Source: Atopobiaceae bacterium (GTDB taxonomy: Bacteria; Actinomycetota; Coriobacteriia; Coriobacteriales; Atopobiaceae). Taken from it: a DNA stretch of 64,000 nucleotides. The notes under the pieces are model-generated. The model saw nothing but the letters and a program-made list of their open reading frames with translations. It was not told the origin of the DNA and did no database searches. Positions 62,373-64,000 of this stretch are shown piece by piece; position 1 is the stretch's first letter, and each line of letters begins with the position of its first letter. A program made the translations under genes and the position numbers. Location: positions 1 to 64,000 of the forward strand of contig JAFWIE010000036.1 in assembly GCA_017533825.1 (NCBI GenBank), in the 5' to 3' direction.

Positions 62373-64000
62373 TTATGCCGAGTACTGCAGGTACCCGTGC
62401 TTGCCCGAGCTCTTCGCGTCGTGCAGGGCGGCAAATGCCTTCGAATAGGCATCGTGCAGGTCGTCCACCTGCTCGGGATAGCAGACAAAGCCCGCGGACA
62501 GCTCGAACGTGTGGCTCTTGCCCGCATGCTCGCAGGTGAGGTCCACGCTCATCAGTTCGGCCAAGCAGTCTCCCATGCGCTGCGCGCCGTCACCAAACAC
62601 CATGACCACGAATTCGTCGCTGCCATTGCGACCGATGATCGATCCCTTGGGGAATATGCGTTTTGCCTCGCGCGCAATCGTGCGCAGGCCAGTATCGCCA
62701 AGCTCATGGCCGCATGTGTCGTTTGCGATCTTAAAGTCATCGATATCCATGAGGGCGAGTGCGTAGGGCTGGCCTTCGCATTCGTTTAGCCGCTTGGCAA
62801 TGGCGATGTCCACGCCCTTGCGGTTGGGGAGGCCCGTCAGATCGTCGTGTGTCGCCATTCGCTCGACCTTGTCCATCAGCCGACGATTGGCGATGCGCCC
62901 GCCGACGAACGACGCCACCGTCTTGAGCACGCGTATGGAGTCCAGGTCCTCCTTCAGCATGTAGTTATCGGCGCCAAGGTAACCCCGCAGCTGGTCGCCC
63001 TCGTAGAAGGGGGTTGCCAACACATGGGTGATGCCTTGACGGGAGAGCTGCCAATACATGCGTGGGTCCGTTTGCTTCACCTCTTCCACGTCGGGAATCA
63101 CCACGATAGGCTCGCGAGAAAGCATGCGTTCCCACGTCTTGAACTCACTAAAGTCCAAGTCCTGGAGCGTATCAATCTGTGGCTCGATGCCCTCGGCACA
63201 CCACTCGAAGGTGTTGCTTACCGTTGTCTCCCCATACTCGAAGATGTAGAGGCGTTCGGGATGGATGACCTCGCTCATGATCTCGAGCATGCGGTTCATG
63301 GCTGCGTCGTAGCTGGGCTCCCCGTTGAGCGCGTCTGCGATGCGAATGATGAGGTCGGACGTGTCGAGGCCCACCTGCATCTCCTCGCGTTCACGATGCT
63401 CTTCATCCGCTTGCGAGAACGCGTACACGCAGCAGCCCTCTATGGGTGACGGTGCGATGTGGAAGCTCATCCAGTGGCCCGTCTCGGGGCTGAATACGGT
63501 GTCGTGCACCTCCTCGCCGAGTACCGCAGCACGATAGCAGTACGGGAACCACATCTTACTTGCGTTCGGGGCCGTCTCGAGGAACGAGCGCCCCGTGAGG
63601 TCGACGTCGCCAAAACCTGCCCACGCGCGATAGAGATCGTTGGCGTATACGTATTCCGCGTCGATTACCGCATCGCCGCCGTCGCTCAAGATCACGCGGA
63701 AGACGGCATAGCCGACTGGCACGTCTCCATAGGCTCCCAGTGCCGTGCCGAGCATGGTGGGTACGCCCACCACGACGTAGGCACTTGCATCGCGCGAGGA
63801 CGCGACGGGCATGGTGTAGAACTGCAAGCCGGACCCGTACTCGAGCCTCCCTGCAATCAGTTCCCACGTCCCGGATGTCTCGCTGCGCTCGCATGCTGCG
63901 AAGAACTCAACGTCCAGACTGCGTTGCACACGATTGATGCGCAGACCGGAATGGCCTTCCCGCACGAGGCCCTTGCGCTCCAAGAACTCGCCAAAGGAAC
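62373..64000 (-). CDS. PAS/GAF/GGDEF diguanylate-cyclase-like protein, 5' end outside the window
   Basis: The visible 542 residues begin mid-protein (the frame runs off the right edge; the TTG at 63983 is internal). Residues about 70-210 look like a PAS-type sensor (AEYVYANDLYRAWAGFGDVD, then MWFPYCYRAAV and HWMSFHIAPSPIEGCCVY). Residues about 220-370 are GAF-like. The C-terminal 165 residues are a GGDEF domain: THDDLTGLPNRKGVDIAIAK, LMDIDDFKIANDTCGHELGD, and signature GRNGSDEF, where the usual GGDEF is GSDEF. No RxxD inhibitory site precedes it. With the EAL protein at 44151 it suggests c-di-GMP signalling in this organism, but activity of the variant signature is uncertain. It converges with the hsdR remnant. 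Confidence 0.85.
   Translation of the reverse strand, partial: SFGEFLERKGLVREGHSGLRINRVQRSLDVEFFAACERSETSGTWELIAGRLEYGSGLQFYTMPVASSRDASAYVVVGVPTMLGTALGAYGDVPVGYAVFRVILSDGGDAVIDAEYVYANDLYRAWAGFGDVDLTGRSFLETAPNASKMWFPYCYRAAVLGEEVHDTVFSPETGHWMSFHIAPSPIEGCCVYAFSQADEEHREREEMQVGLDTSDLIIRIADALNGEPSYDAAMNRMLEIMSEVIHPERLYIFEYGETTVSNTFEWCAEGIEPQIDTLQDLDFSEFKTWERMLSREPIVVIPDVEEVKQTDPRMYWQLSRQGITHVLATPFYEGDQLRGYLGADNYMLKEDLDSIRVLKTVASFVGGRIANRRLMDKVERMATHDDLTGLPNRKGVDIAIAKRLNECEGQPYALALMDIDDFKIANDTCGHELGDTGLRTIAREAKRIFPKGSIIGRNGSDEFVVMVFGDGAQRMGDCLAELMSVDLTCEHAGKSHTFELSAGFVCYPEQVDDLHDAYSKAFAALHDAKSSGKHGYLQYSA

Overview
The window looks like a chromosomal segment of a moderately high-GC actinobacterium. 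It most likely belongs to the class Coriobacteriia (Atopobium/Olsenella-like). The reasons are the GC-rich codon use, the family content (a Bmp-type nucleoside transporter, DUF4342, many small lipoproteins, YczE and PHP proteins) and a giant Cna-B/MBG/beta-helix surface protein of a kind common in that class. The taxonomic call is inference, because no rRNA gene is present.

Left part (1-16.6 kb): a truncated galE; a HAD phosphatase; a 737-residue fusion of metallophosphoesterase, PTS EIIB-like and ROK-like domains; a LysR regulator beside an in-frame remnant of a collapsed dppB-dppC pair; a beta-propeller-like lipoprotein; and an ABC exporter. These are followed by a coherent purine block: xpt, a Bmp-type substrate-binding lipoprotein, a double-NBD ATPase and two permeases. 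An Rpn/PDDEXK nuclease-transposase gene follows.

Central part (16.7-43.9 kb): four overlapping or closely spaced prepilin-like genes resemble a minor-pilin (GspK/H/J-like) set whose last member carries a long GLUG-type extension. A terminator follows. Then comes one reading frame of 7060 codons encoding a lipobox-bearing giant surface protein with YDG, Cna-B-like and MBG domains and six beta-helix modules rich in GGA(I/V)Y repeats. The frame ends in an amber codon and then continues open for 365 more codons that encode a repeated aromatic-rich domain. The pilin operon and the giant gene share an almost identical promoter/leader element, so they are probably co-regulated.

Right part (44-64 kb): a membrane EAL phosphodiesterase, an acyltransferase, a DUF4342 protein, a two-component system, and a 6-phospho-beta-glucosidase next to a second EIIB-like/ROK-like fusion. 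Next come lipoproteins, a ZIP transporter, a PHP phosphatase, a glutaredoxin-YczE pair, a DUF3990-small protein-DUF3791 cassette, a wrecked type I restriction locus (hsdS fused to hsdR, plus an in-frame amber), and a GGDEF protein leaving the window. Intergenic DNA carries several uncharacterised repeat families, including a 24-bp unit arranged as a mirrored inverted array.
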